Program-made: the position numbers and the translations under genes
Source: Streptomyces sp. 840.1
GTDB lineage: Bacteria > Actinomycetota > Actinomycetes > Streptomycetales > Streptomycetaceae
Direction of reading: 5' to 3'
Assembly: GCF_003751445.1 (NCBI RefSeq)
Contig: NZ_RJUU01000004.1
Location: forward strand, 1-64,000
Length of the DNA: 64,000 bases
Notes under the pieces: generated by a model
What the model was told of the DNA's origin: nothing
Databases searched by the model: none
Seen by the model: the letters and a program-made list of their open reading frames with translations, nothing else
In this document: piece after piece, positions 47,601 to 55,306 of the stretch
Numbering within the stretch: the first letter of the stretch is position 1
How the letters are laid out: each line of letters begins with the position of its first letter

Positions 47601-48958
47601 TGATGCGGTTCACGAGCGTCCGCTCGCAGGCCCGGCTCATCGGCGGCGCGACCGCCGACGAGGAGCCCGCCGAGCGGGAACGGGAACCCCGTGCGACGGT
47701 CCGCGAACAGGACGACGCGATCGCCGTGATCGGGATGGGCGCCCGGTTCGCCGGCGCCCCCGACCTGGCGGCCTACTGGGACAATCTGGCGGCGGGCCGC
47801 GACTGCTTCACCGAGGGCCCCGGACCGTTGGTGACCGAACGGGGCGACGGCACCCGCCGGGTGGCCCGCTGGGGGATGCTCGCCGACGGCCCGGGGTACG
47901 ACGCCGGGCTGCTCGGGCTCACCGCCGACGACGTCGAATCGGGCGACCCCCAGCACGGTGTGCTGCACGAGGTGCTGTGGGCAGCCGTCGAGGACGCGTC
48001 CCTGCGGCTGTCCGACATCGCGCACCGCACCAGCCTGTACGCGGGCTGCCCCCGGCTCGCCCACACCGACGGCGAGGCCCGCGTCGACGACGTGGTCAGC
48101 GTCGACCCGACGTTCGTGGCGTCCCGCTTCGCGTATCTGCACGACCTGTGGGGCGAGGCCCTGCTGCTCGACACCGCATGCTCCACCGGGCTGTACGCCG
48201 TGCACCTGGCCGCGCGGGCGCTGCTGCGCCACGAGAGCGACTACGCGCTGGCCGGCGCCGTCTCGCTGGACGGCGATTCCGACGGTTCGTACGTCTACCG
48301 GCCCGGCCTGCTGTACGCCGACGACGGGGTCTGCCGCCCCTTCGACCGGCGGGCCTCGGGCACCGTCGGCGGGTTCGGGGCGGGGGCGCTGCTGCTGCGC
48401 CGGCTCTCCGACGCCGAGCGGGACGGTGACCCGATCCACGCGGTGATCCGGGGCAGCGCGGTCAACAACGACGGCCGCGAGCGGGTCGGCTACTCGGCCC
48501 CCGGGATCGAGGGGCAGGCCCGGGTGATCCGCCGGGCCGTCGCCGCCGCCGGGGTCACCGGGGCCGACATCGGTTACGTGGAGGCCCACGGGACCGGCAC
48601 CCGGCTCGGCGACGCGATCGAGGCCACCGCGCTCGGCGCGGCGCTGGGCACCTCGGGCCCGCCGGTGGCCGTCGGCTCCGTGAAGGCGTCCATCGGGCAC
48701 TGCAACACGGCCGCGGGGATCGCCGGGCTCATCAAGACGGTGCTCGCCGTGCACCACGCGGTGCTGCCCGCGACGCCCCATGTGAGCGAACCCATCGACG
48801 AACTCACCGGGCAGGGCGGCCGGTTCGCCCTGCTGACGGAGGGACGGGCCTGGGACACCCCGGCCGGCCGGCCGCGCACGGCAGGGGTGAGCTCGTTCGG
48901 AGTCGGTGGCACGAACGCCCATGTGGTCGTGCAGGAACACGTACGGGAGAGGGTGTGA
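44597..48958 (+). CDS. Hybrid NRPS-PKS protein C-A-PCP-KS
   Basis: A 1453-aa hybrid synthetase. Condensation domain: residues 1-430 with HHLVADG (second His131). Adenylation domain: about 435-905 with LYTSGSTGRPKG (Tyr578), the A4 region NFDGATYEIWG (Asp at the amino-group position), HSYGPTEN and NGKIDRK. PCP: about 930-1010, DAGGHSLLL with Ser979. Ketosynthase: about 1035-1450 with DTACST (Cys1195), EAHGTGT and the GHCNTAAG histidine. By hand the specificity pocket reads roughly D-G-Y-V-Y-G-S-F-T-K, which I do not recognise. The start is a GTG overlapping the PCP stop. The C domain can take the amino acid on the free PCP, and the KS would extend the dipeptide with malonyl. However, no functional AT or downstream ACP is encoded beside it. 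Confidence 0.9.
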   Translation: MTAASSAQLEIWLADRCEPESGRYNIPVCLEFRGGLDDAALRAALADVLARHPAPAGRFETVGGTLRHTAEPGVAAPLHIAVRPGGYDREAALADAAQASARPLDPGTAPLLRVEALRFDDGALVTVTVHHLVADGRSAEVLAEDLITAYRARHTGRDPRFVQVPVPEPQPVAAAPDPYWTTLLDGEPARLAPLPDRLRAEDAMRGPAGWTERELDSGRLAEVRSLAAREGVSPAMVLLAVWSLLLHAWSGEDDGVLGMPFAGRHEAGQDDAVGLFTRVLPVRSVHEAARPFADYAAALGEQVLLSMEAHADSGDLPPGSAPAHAAVFLHQPQPASAWQVPGAEVRLLHPESAAAKYDLAFAAVEAPDRLVLRIDYDQDLYAPATAELMAEQIDRMLAVASRPGITCRGLLASLAAAPQAGAPGAPVTAATVPELVLEQARRAPGAPAVVHNGALLSYGELVRDAVRMAHWLRIQGVRTDDVVALLLRPGPATVTTMLAVGLAGAAYLPLDPAYPDAQLELVVSDARPRLLIAEPDEEHRVTGLPVHTPEAVRAAARPLPVSAPATSAGPETAFNVLYTSGSTGRPKGVVLPHGGVLRMMHRPEFVPLGPDDAVSHLSPLNFDGATYEIWGALTHGAKLVVLDKELVLSPRELRTAVRAHGVTTLLVTTPLLNRLVEDTPDLLQSLRRVYFGGEIISVPHIRKALRWARPGTLLHSYGPTENSFTSSWHPVDEVPQGARTVPIGRAVPGTRLHVVLEGTLVPAPVYVPGELVLGGSGVARGYLGDPRGTAERFVPDPFGDEPGARLYRTGDRVRWAADGQLEFIGRADNQVKIRSQRVELGEVEAALRAHPQVRGAFVTTRADDAGEKQIVGYTVLDRPSALESVRTHLRAVLPRFAVPSHLLALDELPLTPNGKIDRKRLPAPPDAATPSPVAQSVTPVAPPQEAGGVTGAVLKAWRKVLPGRVFDRETNFFDAGGHSLLLVKLQDALLETTGTAPSVSELMRFTSVRSQARLIGGATADEEPAEREREPRATVREQDDAIAVIGMGARFAGAPDLAAYWDNLAAGRDCFTEGPGPLVTERGDGTRRVARWGMLADGPGYDAGLLGLTADDVESGDPQHGVLHEVLWAAVEDASLRLSDIAHRTSLYAGCPRLAHTDGEARVDDVVSVDPTFVASRFAYLHDLWGEALLLDTACSTGLYAVHLAARALLRHESDYALAGAVSLDGDSDGSYVYRPGLLYADDGVCRPFDRRASGTVGGFGAGALLLRRLSDAERDGDPIHAVIRGSAVNNDGRERVGYSAPGIEGQARVIRRAVAAAGVTGADIGYVEAHGTGTRLGDAIEATALGAALGTSGPPVAVGSVKASIGHCNTAAGIAGLIKTVLAVHHAVLPATPHVSEPIDELTGQGGRFALLTEGRAWDTPAGRPRTAGVSSFGVGGTNAHVVVQEHVRERV

Positions 48959-50238
48959 GCACCGCGATGGAGACAACGTTTCCGGCCGGGCCCGAGGCGC
49001 TGCGGGTACTGGCGCTGTCCGCCCGGGACGGGCGGACAGCGGCTGCGGCGGCCGTCCGGCTCGCGGACCGGCTGGCGGCGGACCCGTCACTGGACCCCGA
49101 CGACGTGGCCCTCACCCTCGCGCACGGGCGGGAGCGGTTCGCCGTCCGGCACGCGGTGACCGGGACGAGCGCCGCCGGGCTGGCCGACGCGCTGCGGGAG
49201 TCGGCGGCGCGCCCGCGCCGGGCGGCTCCGGTGCCCGCCCTGGTCCTCGACCTCGGTGACGGCTCGCCGCCGCCCGGCACACCCCCGCTGGCGCAGGCCG
49301 TCGAGGCGTCCGCCACCGCCGGGGACCTCGGTCTGCCGCAGGCCGCCGATACGGCGGCGGTGCTGTACGGCACGGCGTCCTGGCTGGCCGCGCACGGGGT
49401 GCGTCCGGACGTGGTCCTCGGCCGGGGTCCGGCGGCCGCCGCCGCGTCGGCGCTCCGCGGTGAGCTGTCCCTCCCCGACGCGCTGCGGGCGGCGGCGACA
49501 GCCACCGGAACCCCGCAGGCCGAGACTCCCGAGGGGGAGGTGCTGGTGGTCCGCCTGGGTGCCGGCGCCGCCGAAGCCGGTGTCCTGTGCCTCGACCCCC
49601 TCGACCCGGCCTCGTACGCAAGGCTCTTCGCCACGCTCTGGGAGCGGGGCTTCGACGTGGACTGCACGCTGGGGCGCGGCGGGCGCCGGGTGCGGCTGCC
49701 CGGGTACCCCTTCCAGCGCTCCGGCTCCGTCACCGCGACGGTCCCGGCCGGACTGCGCCCGCTCACCCCGCACGAGCAGCGCTGGCTCTTCCACGACCTG
49801 GTGCGCTCGGGGAGCGCGGCCGAGCACACGCTGTGCGCGACGGCCGTCCTGCCCGGTCCGGTGCCCGGCGCCCCGGCCGCCGACGCCGCACTGGCCGCGC
49901 TCCAGGACCGTCACCCGGACCTGCGCACCGTCTTCACCCGGTCCGGCGGCCGCTGGTTCGCCCGCGTCTCCGGCCGGCCGGTGCCGGTGACGGTGCTCGC
50001 CCCGGACAGCGGCGTCGCGCCGGCCGGCCGGGTGCGGGCCGCCACCGCGCAGGACACGTTCGCCGCGGCGGACGTCCCGCTGGTCCGCTGCGCCCTCGCG
50101 CCTGCGGGTGACGGGTGGGCGGTGGCGCTGGCCGTCTACGCCCCGGTTGCCGCTTCCTCGTCGGCCGACGAACTGCTCGCCGAATGGTGCGAACTCGCCG
50201 GGGCACCGCTCCGGCCGGCCTCCGCCGCGCACGCGTGA
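48955..50238 (+). CDS. Degenerate AT plus truncated condensation-like domain
   Basis: A 427-aa protein whose GTG overlaps the stop of the C-A-PCP-KS gene. Residues 1-75 look like a KS-AT linker. Residues 130-190 still resemble an AT (GVRPDVVLGRGPAAAAASALRGELSLPDAL), but the catalytic GHSxG has become GRGPA, so the serine and its histidine neighbour are lost, and the HAFH half is missing. RRVRLPGYPFQR at about 243-254 is the usual post-AT linker. From about residue 262 the start of a condensation domain follows (LTPHEQRWLFHD, ALQDRHPDLRTVF), but the HHxxxDG motif is absent and the second lobe is missing. The open frame and coupling argue that it is a retained, possibly structural partner of the KS rather than recent junk. 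Confidence 0.65.
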   Translation: MSTAMETTFPAGPEALRVLALSARDGRTAAAAAVRLADRLAADPSLDPDDVALTLAHGRERFAVRHAVTGTSAAGLADALRESAARPRRAAPVPALVLDLGDGSPPPGTPPLAQAVEASATAGDLGLPQAADTAAVLYGTASWLAAHGVRPDVVLGRGPAAAAASALRGELSLPDALRAAATATGTPQAETPEGEVLVVRLGAGAAEAGVLCLDPLDPASYARLFATLWERGFDVDCTLGRGGRRVRLPGYPFQRSGSVTATVPAGLRPLTPHEQRWLFHDLVRSGSAAEHTLCATAVLPGPVPGAPAADAALAALQDRHPDLRTVFTRSGGRWFARVSGRPVPVTVLAPDSGVAPAGRVRAATAQDTFAAADVPLVRCALAPAGDGWAVALAVYAPVAASSSADELLAEWCELAGAPLRPASAAHA

Positions 50239-50290
50239 TCCCTGCACCCCCGTCCCCGTAGCCGTACCCGTACTCACGAAAGGAACCGCC

Positions 50291-51361
50291 ATGAAAACCG
50301 CCCAGGACCTCACCGCCGCAGTGCCCGTTCCAGCCGACTGGGCCGGGGCCGCACCCGCGCCGATCGGCGTGGACCAGGCCTTCAACGGCTATGTCGCCGG
50401 CACCGTCATCAACGCCCTCGACCGGCTCGGGGTCTGGGACCGGCTGGCCGTCGACCCGCTGCTCGACCTTCGCGTCCTCGCCGCCGAGACCGGCCCCGCC
50501 GTCCGCGAGCGGGAGCTGCGCGAGGTGGTCCGGGCCGCGGCGACCTGTGGCTGGGTCCGGCTCCAGAACGACGGCCACACCGCGCTGCTGACCACAGCCG
50601 GCCAGGAGGTCATCCGCATGCGCGGGTACTTCACCTGGGGCGTCGGCGGTTACAACGAGGTGTTCGCGCAGGCCCACCGCATCGTGGCCGGCGAGGCCGA
50701 GTTCGGCACGGACGTGCTGCGCGACGAGGCGATGGTGGCGCTCGGCTCCGGTCAGAACGACCGCTCCTTCATGGCCGGCACCCTGGACTCGGTCCTGGCC
50801 GATGTGGACTTCTCCGTCCTCGCCGACCTCGGCAGCGGCATCTCCGCCCGGGTCTCGCGGGTGGTCGGCGAGCGCCCCGGCACCCGGGGACTCGGCCTGG
50901 ACATCAGCGGTCCGGCCACTGACCTCGGCCACCGCACGATCGCCGAGGCGGGCCTGGCCGACCGGGTCCGGGCGATCCGGACGGACGTGCTGGACGTGTG
51001 CCACCGGGCCGCGCACCGCGAGACCCTCGCCGAGGTCGACACGGTGATGAGCTTCTTCCTGCTGCACGACCTGCTGGCAGACCCCGTGACCCGGCCGCAC
51101 ACCTTCACCCGGTTGCGCGAGGCGTTCCCGGCGGCCCGCACGTTCGTCTTCGCGGACACGATGCTGCGGCCGGACTCGCAGGACTCGGCAACACTGCCCG
51201 TCTTCTCCCTCGGCTACGAACTGGCCCACGCGCTCATGGGTGTTCCGCTGCACACCAAGGAGACGTACGAGGAGCTGTTCGCCGGAGCCGGTCTGGTTCC
51301 GCGCCGCGTCGTGCCGTTCGGCACCCCGCACTCGTGGCTGTACGTACTGGAGGCCCGGTGA
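50291..51361 (+). CDS. SAM-dependent methyltransferase, possibly alpha-keto acid type
   Basis: A 356-aa class I methyltransferase. An N-terminal winged-helix-like dimerisation part (residues 25-115) precedes the SAM-binding fold with motif I VLADLGSGISARVSRVV, the acidic LGLDIS and a C-terminal AGLVPRRVVPFG block. The two-part build and the segment YFTWGVGGYNEVF recall 2-ketoarginine (MrsA-like) C-methyltransferases, which methylate alpha-keto acids before transamination. A HisC-type aminotransferase in the same operon would fit that, but O- or N-methylation is equally possible. AAGGAA lies well placed before the ATG. The stop shares one base with the next start (TGATG). Confidence 0.65.
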   Translation: MKTAQDLTAAVPVPADWAGAAPAPIGVDQAFNGYVAGTVINALDRLGVWDRLAVDPLLDLRVLAAETGPAVRERELREVVRAAATCGWVRLQNDGHTALLTTAGQEVIRMRGYFTWGVGGYNEVFAQAHRIVAGEAEFGTDVLRDEAMVALGSGQNDRSFMAGTLDSVLADVDFSVLADLGSGISARVSRVVGERPGTRGLGLDISGPATDLGHRTIAEAGLADRVRAIRTDVLDVCHRAAHRETLAEVDTVMSFFLLHDLLADPVTRPHTFTRLREAFPAARTFVFADTMLRPDSQDSATLPVFSLGYELAHALMGVPLHTKETYEELFAGAGLVPRRVVPFGTPHSWLYVLEAR

Positions 51362-52722
51362 TGGCAAGTCCCCTCGCAACGCTGCGGGAGTTCTCCCCGC
51401 GCACCCGTGTCGTCCTCTCCGTCAACGCGCTCAACTCGTTCGGCGGCGGCCTGGTCCTGCCGTTCCTGTGGATCTACCTCAGTGAGGTGCGCGGCCTGCC
51501 CGCCTGGGTGCCCGCCGTGACGCTCGCGGTGCAGGCGGGCACGGCCGTGGCCGGCGGGCTGTTGTGGGGCTCGCTGCTCGACCGGTTCCCGCCGCGCGTC
51601 ACGGTGCCCGTGGTGATGGCCGTCGCGGGCATCGGCACGGCGCTGTACGCGCAGGCGACCGGTGTGTACACCGCGCTGACCGCGGCCCTGGTGTACGGCT
51701 TCGGAATCAGCGGCGTCGGCACGGTGCTGCGCTACCTGTACGCGGGGGCCGCCTCCGCGCGGGAGCGAGGCCTGGCCTACTCCGCCGACTACGCGGTGTT
51801 CAACGCCATGACCGGGCTCGGGGTACTGGTCGGCGGTCTGGTGGCGTCCATGGACGCGGGCTCGCGCGCGGTCCGGTTCAGCGTGCTCTACCTGACGGAC
51901 GGGGCTACGTTCCTGCTGGCCGGCGCGGCACTGTTCTGGCTGCTGCCGAAGGTGGTCAAGGCGGCCGGGAAGGACGAGGAGGGTGCCACCGGCCGGCGCC
52001 GGGCCGGCTACCGCGAGGTGCTGACCCAGCGCCACATCGGTCTGCTGCTGGCCGCGCTGGCGGTCTGCTCGCTGGTCTCGTACGGACAGTTCCGCTCGGG
52101 TCTGCCGGGCTATCTGACCCAGGGCGGGGCGCTGGGACCCGAGGGCATCTCCGGCGCCTTCGCGGTCAACATCCTGGTCGCCGTGGGCGCCCAGGTGCTG
52201 CTGGCCGACCGGATTCAGCGCATCCGCCGCAGCACGGTGTTCGCCGTCTCCGGCGCGGTGTGGGCCGTGGCCTGGGCGCTGGTCCTGGCCGCGGGGCTGC
52301 GGCACGGCGGCAGCGCGCTGGCGCTGGCCATGGCCGGGGTGGTGCTGCTCTCGGTGGGCGAGGCGCTGGTCTTCCCGGTTGTGACGTCGCTGCTGAACGA
52401 CCTGGCTGCCGAGCACATCAGGGGCCGGGTCAACGCCCTGCTCTCGGTTGCCGTCTCGACCGGCTCCGTGGCCGGACCGGCGCTCGCGGGCGCCCTGCTG
52501 CCGTGGGCGGACGGCCTCGGCCTGATGGCGGCGCTGCTGGCCGGCTGTCTGGCGGTCGTCGCCGTGGCGGTGCGGCTGCGTACGGTGCTGGGCCTGCGGG
52601 TGGACCTGCCGGCGCCGCAGGAGAAGGCGGCCGAAGTGGCGGACGATTCCGCGGCGGGCGCGCCGGATCCCGACGCCGCCCCGCACCGGGCCACCGCCGA
52701 AGCGGCCACGGCCTCCGTGTGA
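51361..52722 (+). CDS. MFS transporter, probable product exporter
   Basis: A 453-aa membrane protein with about 12 hydrophobic segments, the arrangement of drug-efflux MFS carriers. Seen: NALNSFGGGLVLPFLWIYL as first helix, the loop motif GGLLWGSLLDRFPPRVTVPV, and a repeat of this pattern in the C-terminal half (LNDLAAEHIRGRVNALLSV). The last 50 residues form a hydrophilic Ala/Asp tail. It is coupled to the methyltransferase by a one-base overlap, so it is part of the biosynthetic operon. Export of the product or an intermediate is the likely role. The substrate is unknown. Confidence 0.85.
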   Translation: MASPLATLREFSPRTRVVLSVNALNSFGGGLVLPFLWIYLSEVRGLPAWVPAVTLAVQAGTAVAGGLLWGSLLDRFPPRVTVPVVMAVAGIGTALYAQATGVYTALTAALVYGFGISGVGTVLRYLYAGAASARERGLAYSADYAVFNAMTGLGVLVGGLVASMDAGSRAVRFSVLYLTDGATFLLAGAALFWLLPKVVKAAGKDEEGATGRRRAGYREVLTQRHIGLLLAALAVCSLVSYGQFRSGLPGYLTQGGALGPEGISGAFAVNILVAVGAQVLLADRIQRIRRSTVFAVSGAVWAVAWALVLAAGLRHGGSALALAMAGVVLLSVGEALVFPVVTSLLNDLAAEHIRGRVNALLSVAVSTGSVAGPALAGALLPWADGLGLMAALLAGCLAVVAVAVRLRTVLGLRVDLPAPQEKAAEVADDSAAGAPDPDAAPHRATAEAATASV

Positions 52723-52774
52723 CGGTCCGGGCCGACCGGACTCCCGATACGAAGCAAGCGAGGTACTGCCCATC

Positions 52775-53515
52775 ATGAACAACTGGCCGCTCACCGGGAT
52801 CAGCGTGCGCACATCGCGCGTCGAGCTGCGCTGGCCCACGCCCGAGGATCTCGACGCGCTAGCGGACCGGGCGACCGAGGGGGTCCACGCCCCCGGCTTC
52901 ATGCCGTTCTTCTCGCAGTGGACGGACGGGGCCCCCGAGGTGGTCGCCCGCCGCGTCCTGCAGCGCCACTGGCACGCCATGGCCACCTGGGCCCCCGAGG
53001 ACTGGACGCTCTTCCTGGTCGTGGTCGCCGACGGTGAGGTGGTCGGCTCGCAGAGCCTGGGCGCCCGGGACTTCGGCGTCACCCGGGAGGTACTGCTGAC
53101 GTCGTGGCTGACGCTGGGCCGGCAGGGCGAGGGCCTCGGCGGACACGCGAGGGCGGCCGCCCTGGAGCTGGCCTTCACCGGGCTCGGCGCCGACCAGGCG
53201 TTCTCCGTCGTACGGCGCGGCAACGACGCCTCCCAGGCCGTGTGCGCCAAGTTCGGCTTCGAGCCCGACGGCAGCCAGATCAACGCGGTCCGCGGCGAAC
53301 AGGTGGTCAGTGACCGGTTCCGGCTCTCCCGGCAGCGCTGGTCGGCCCGCCGTTCCATCGAGGCGGAGGTGGGCGGAACCGCCGCGGCGCTGCCGCTGTT
53401 CGGTGTGACGGCCCCGGCCGCCGCCCGGCGCGCGTCCACCGTCCCCGGCGCCCCCGTGGCGAGCGTGCTCTCCGGAGTGCGCTACGCCGAGGAAGCCGAC
53501 CAGCCCGCCGCCTGA
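52775..53515 (+). CDS. GNAT-family N-acetyltransferase (RimJ/RimL type)
   Basis: A 246-aa acyltransferase. The N-terminal pattern RVELRWPTPEDLDALADRA and the acetyl-CoA site RQGEGLGGHARAAALELAF are those of RimJ/RimL-like GNATs, and NDASQAVCAKFGFEPDG is the typical motif B. About 50 residues after the fold (from residue 190) are Ala-rich and not part of the family core. In an operon that makes diamino acids, N-acylation of an amine for protection or self-resistance is a sensible role, as with beta-lysine acetyltransferases, but the substrate is not shown by the sequence. Confidence 0.8.
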   Translation: MNNWPLTGISVRTSRVELRWPTPEDLDALADRATEGVHAPGFMPFFSQWTDGAPEVVARRVLQRHWHAMATWAPEDWTLFLVVVADGEVVGSQSLGARDFGVTREVLLTSWLTLGRQGEGLGGHARAAALELAFTGLGADQAFSVVRRGNDASQAVCAKFGFEPDGSQINAVRGEQVVSDRFRLSRQRWSARRSIEAEVGGTAAALPLFGVTAPAAARRASTVPGAPVASVLSGVRYAEEADQPAA

Positions 53516-53541
53516 CCGCACCCTGCCCCAAGGACGTGAAC

Positions 53542-54840
53542 ATGTCTGAGCATCCCGTCATCGCCGTCGTCTACGACCGGGGCTCCGCCTTCCTCCTCGA
53601 CATCGTGGAGGGCCTGGCCTCCTTGGGCGACCCGGTCCTGGCCCTGTGGCCCGGCGACCATGCCGACGAGGTGGCGCCGCTGGCCGAGGAGCTGGCCCCG
53701 GTCGTCCGGCTGGACGCCACGGATCACGACGTGTCGGCCCGGCTGCTCGCCGCCCATGCCCCGGACGCCATCGTGACCTTCAGCGAATCCAGGCTGTCGG
53801 TCACCGCCGAGATCGCCCGGCGGCTCGGCCTGCCCTACCACTCACCGGCCACGGTGGAGCTGCTGCGCGACAAGTACGCGCAGCGCCGCCGGCTGCGGGA
53901 GCGGGGCGCCGACTCCGTGCGCGCGTTCAAGGTGCGCCGGCCGGGCGACTGGGCGCAGGCGCTGGCGGCCGTCGGCCTGCCCGCCGTGCTCAAGCCGCAG
54001 ACCGGCGAGGGCAGCCGCAGCACCCATCTGGTCGAGGACGCGGACCGGGGCGCCGCCCTGGTCGCAGAGCTGCTGTCCGGGGCGGGCGGGGAGAACGCGC
54101 TGGTGCTGGAGGAGTATCTGCGGGGCCGGGACTGCGGCCCGCTGGGCGACCACATCTCCGTGGAGTCGGCGGTGACCGGGGGCCGGGTCTCGCACTGGGC
54201 GGTGACCGGGAAGTTCCCGCTGGAGCCGCCGTTCCGCGAGGTGGGGCATCTGCGCCCGGCGCCGCTCGCGGCGGCGGAACGTGCGGCGGCGCTGGATGTG
54301 GTGACCGCCGCCCTGCACGCACTGGACATCACCACCGGCATCACCCACACCGAGCTGAAGCTGACCGCCGACGGCCCGAGGATCATCGAGGTCAACGGAC
54401 GGCTCGGCGGCTTCCAGCACCAGCTCGCCAGTCTTTCGGGCGACTTCAACGCGGTCACGCTCGCCGGACGGGTGGCGCTCGGCGAGGACGTCTCACAGGT
54501 GCGGGCCGAGGACCGGCGGGTGGTGTTCGCCAGGGCGGTGCCCCTGCCGCCCGGCGGCGGCAGCTATGTCCGCGTGCACGGGCTGCGCGACGCACTCGCC
54601 GTGGACGGTGTGGAGAGGATCGTCATCCCTCACCTGCCCGGGGCCCGGCTGCCCGTCGGCGTGCAGAGCGGCGAACTCGCCTGGGTGGAGGGCACGGCCA
54701 CGGACCACGCATCGATGCAGCGGGTGATCGAGCGGGCGTTCTCGCTCCTCTCGTTCACGATCGCGGACCCGGACGGCGAACACCGCACCATGACCCCGCA
54801 AGGCCTGGCCGCCCCGGTGCTCGCGGGGAGCGCCACCTGA
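53542..54840 (+). CDS. ATP-grasp ligase
   Basis: A 432-aa ATP-grasp enzyme that would activate a carboxylate as acyl phosphate and join it to an amine. Seen: an N-terminal Rossmann-like part, the nucleotide-binding lysine strand AVLKPQTGEGSRST (about residues 150-165), the adenine-lid strand ALVLEEYLRGRDC, and the metal-binding end of the site IIEVNGRLGG (Glu-x-Asn-x-Arg). It resembles L-amino-acid ligase and biotin-carboxylase-like members. I chose the ATG at 53542 with AAGGA 7 nt upstream over the GTG at 53536. It offers an NRPS-independent amide bond, for example between the lysine-derived amino acid and another acid, or between the products of the two operons. The partners are inferred. 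Confidence 0.85.
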   Translation: MSEHPVIAVVYDRGSAFLLDIVEGLASLGDPVLALWPGDHADEVAPLAEELAPVVRLDATDHDVSARLLAAHAPDAIVTFSESRLSVTAEIARRLGLPYHSPATVELLRDKYAQRRRLRERGADSVRAFKVRRPGDWAQALAAVGLPAVLKPQTGEGSRSTHLVEDADRGAALVAELLSGAGGENALVLEEYLRGRDCGPLGDHISVESAVTGGRVSHWAVTGKFPLEPPFREVGHLRPAPLAAAERAAALDVVTAALHALDITTGITHTELKLTADGPRIIEVNGRLGGFQHQLASLSGDFNAVTLAGRVALGEDVSQVRAEDRRVVFARAVPLPPGGGSYVRVHGLRDALAVDGVERIVIPHLPGARLPVGVQSGELAWVEGTATDHASMQRVIERAFSLLSFTIADPDGEHRTMTPQGLAAPVLAGSAT

Positions 54841-54934
54841 GGCCTGCCGCACGTGGTGCTCCAGCGCCGCTCGAGTGGCGTCCTCCACTCTGGTCACCGT
54901 TCACGGACCGGAGCCGGAAGAGGGAGTGGCCTGC

Positions 54935-55306
54935 GTGGCAACCGCTGAGATCCGCACCGACATCCCGCAGTTCCTGCCGGTGGCCGGCCACCACCAGCCG
55001 GCCCCCTTCTACCTCACCGCGGACATGTTCGGCGGTGTGCCGGTCCAGGTCGCGGGCGGGCCCGTCGATCATCTGGTGGGCAGGCCCGTCGCCGATCCGC
55101 ACCGGCACGAGGTGGCCGAGATCTACTTCCTCGTCTCACCCACTCCGGGCGGCGCCCGCATCGAGGTGACCGTCGAGAACGAGACACACGAGTTGTCCTC
55201 CCCGGCGCTGCTGCATGTGCCGGCCGGTGCCGAGCACCGCTTCGTCACACTGGAGGCGGAGCCCGGCAGTTACTGCTTCGGCATCCTGCTGGGAGACGCC
55301 GCGTGA
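54935..55306 (+). CDS. Small cupin-domain protein
   Basis: A 123-aa single-domain cupin. Motif 1 is DPHRHEVAEIYFLV, giving His-x-His and Glu metal ligands. Motif 2 is VPAGAEHRFVTL, giving the fourth histidine. With all four ligands present it should bind a metal and could be an isomerase, a decarboxylase or an oxygenase, or merely a binding protein. I prefer the GTG at 54935, with AGGGAG 8 nt upstream, to the in-frame GTG at 54875. Its stop overlaps the start of the aminotransferase gene (GTGA), so the two are coupled and may act on the same intermediate. Confidence 0.8.
   Translation: MATAEIRTDIPQFLPVAGHHQPAPFYLTADMFGGVPVQVAGGPVDHLVGRPVADPHRHEVAEIYFLVSPTPGGARIEVTVENETHELSSPALLHVPAGAEHRFVTLEAEPGSYCFGILLGDAA

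Noticed and set aside
44429..49090. A 1553-aa open frame antisense to the C-A-PCP-KS gene
   Set aside because: The plus-strand protein has complete C, A, PCP and KS motifs. The antisense frame is a composition effect.
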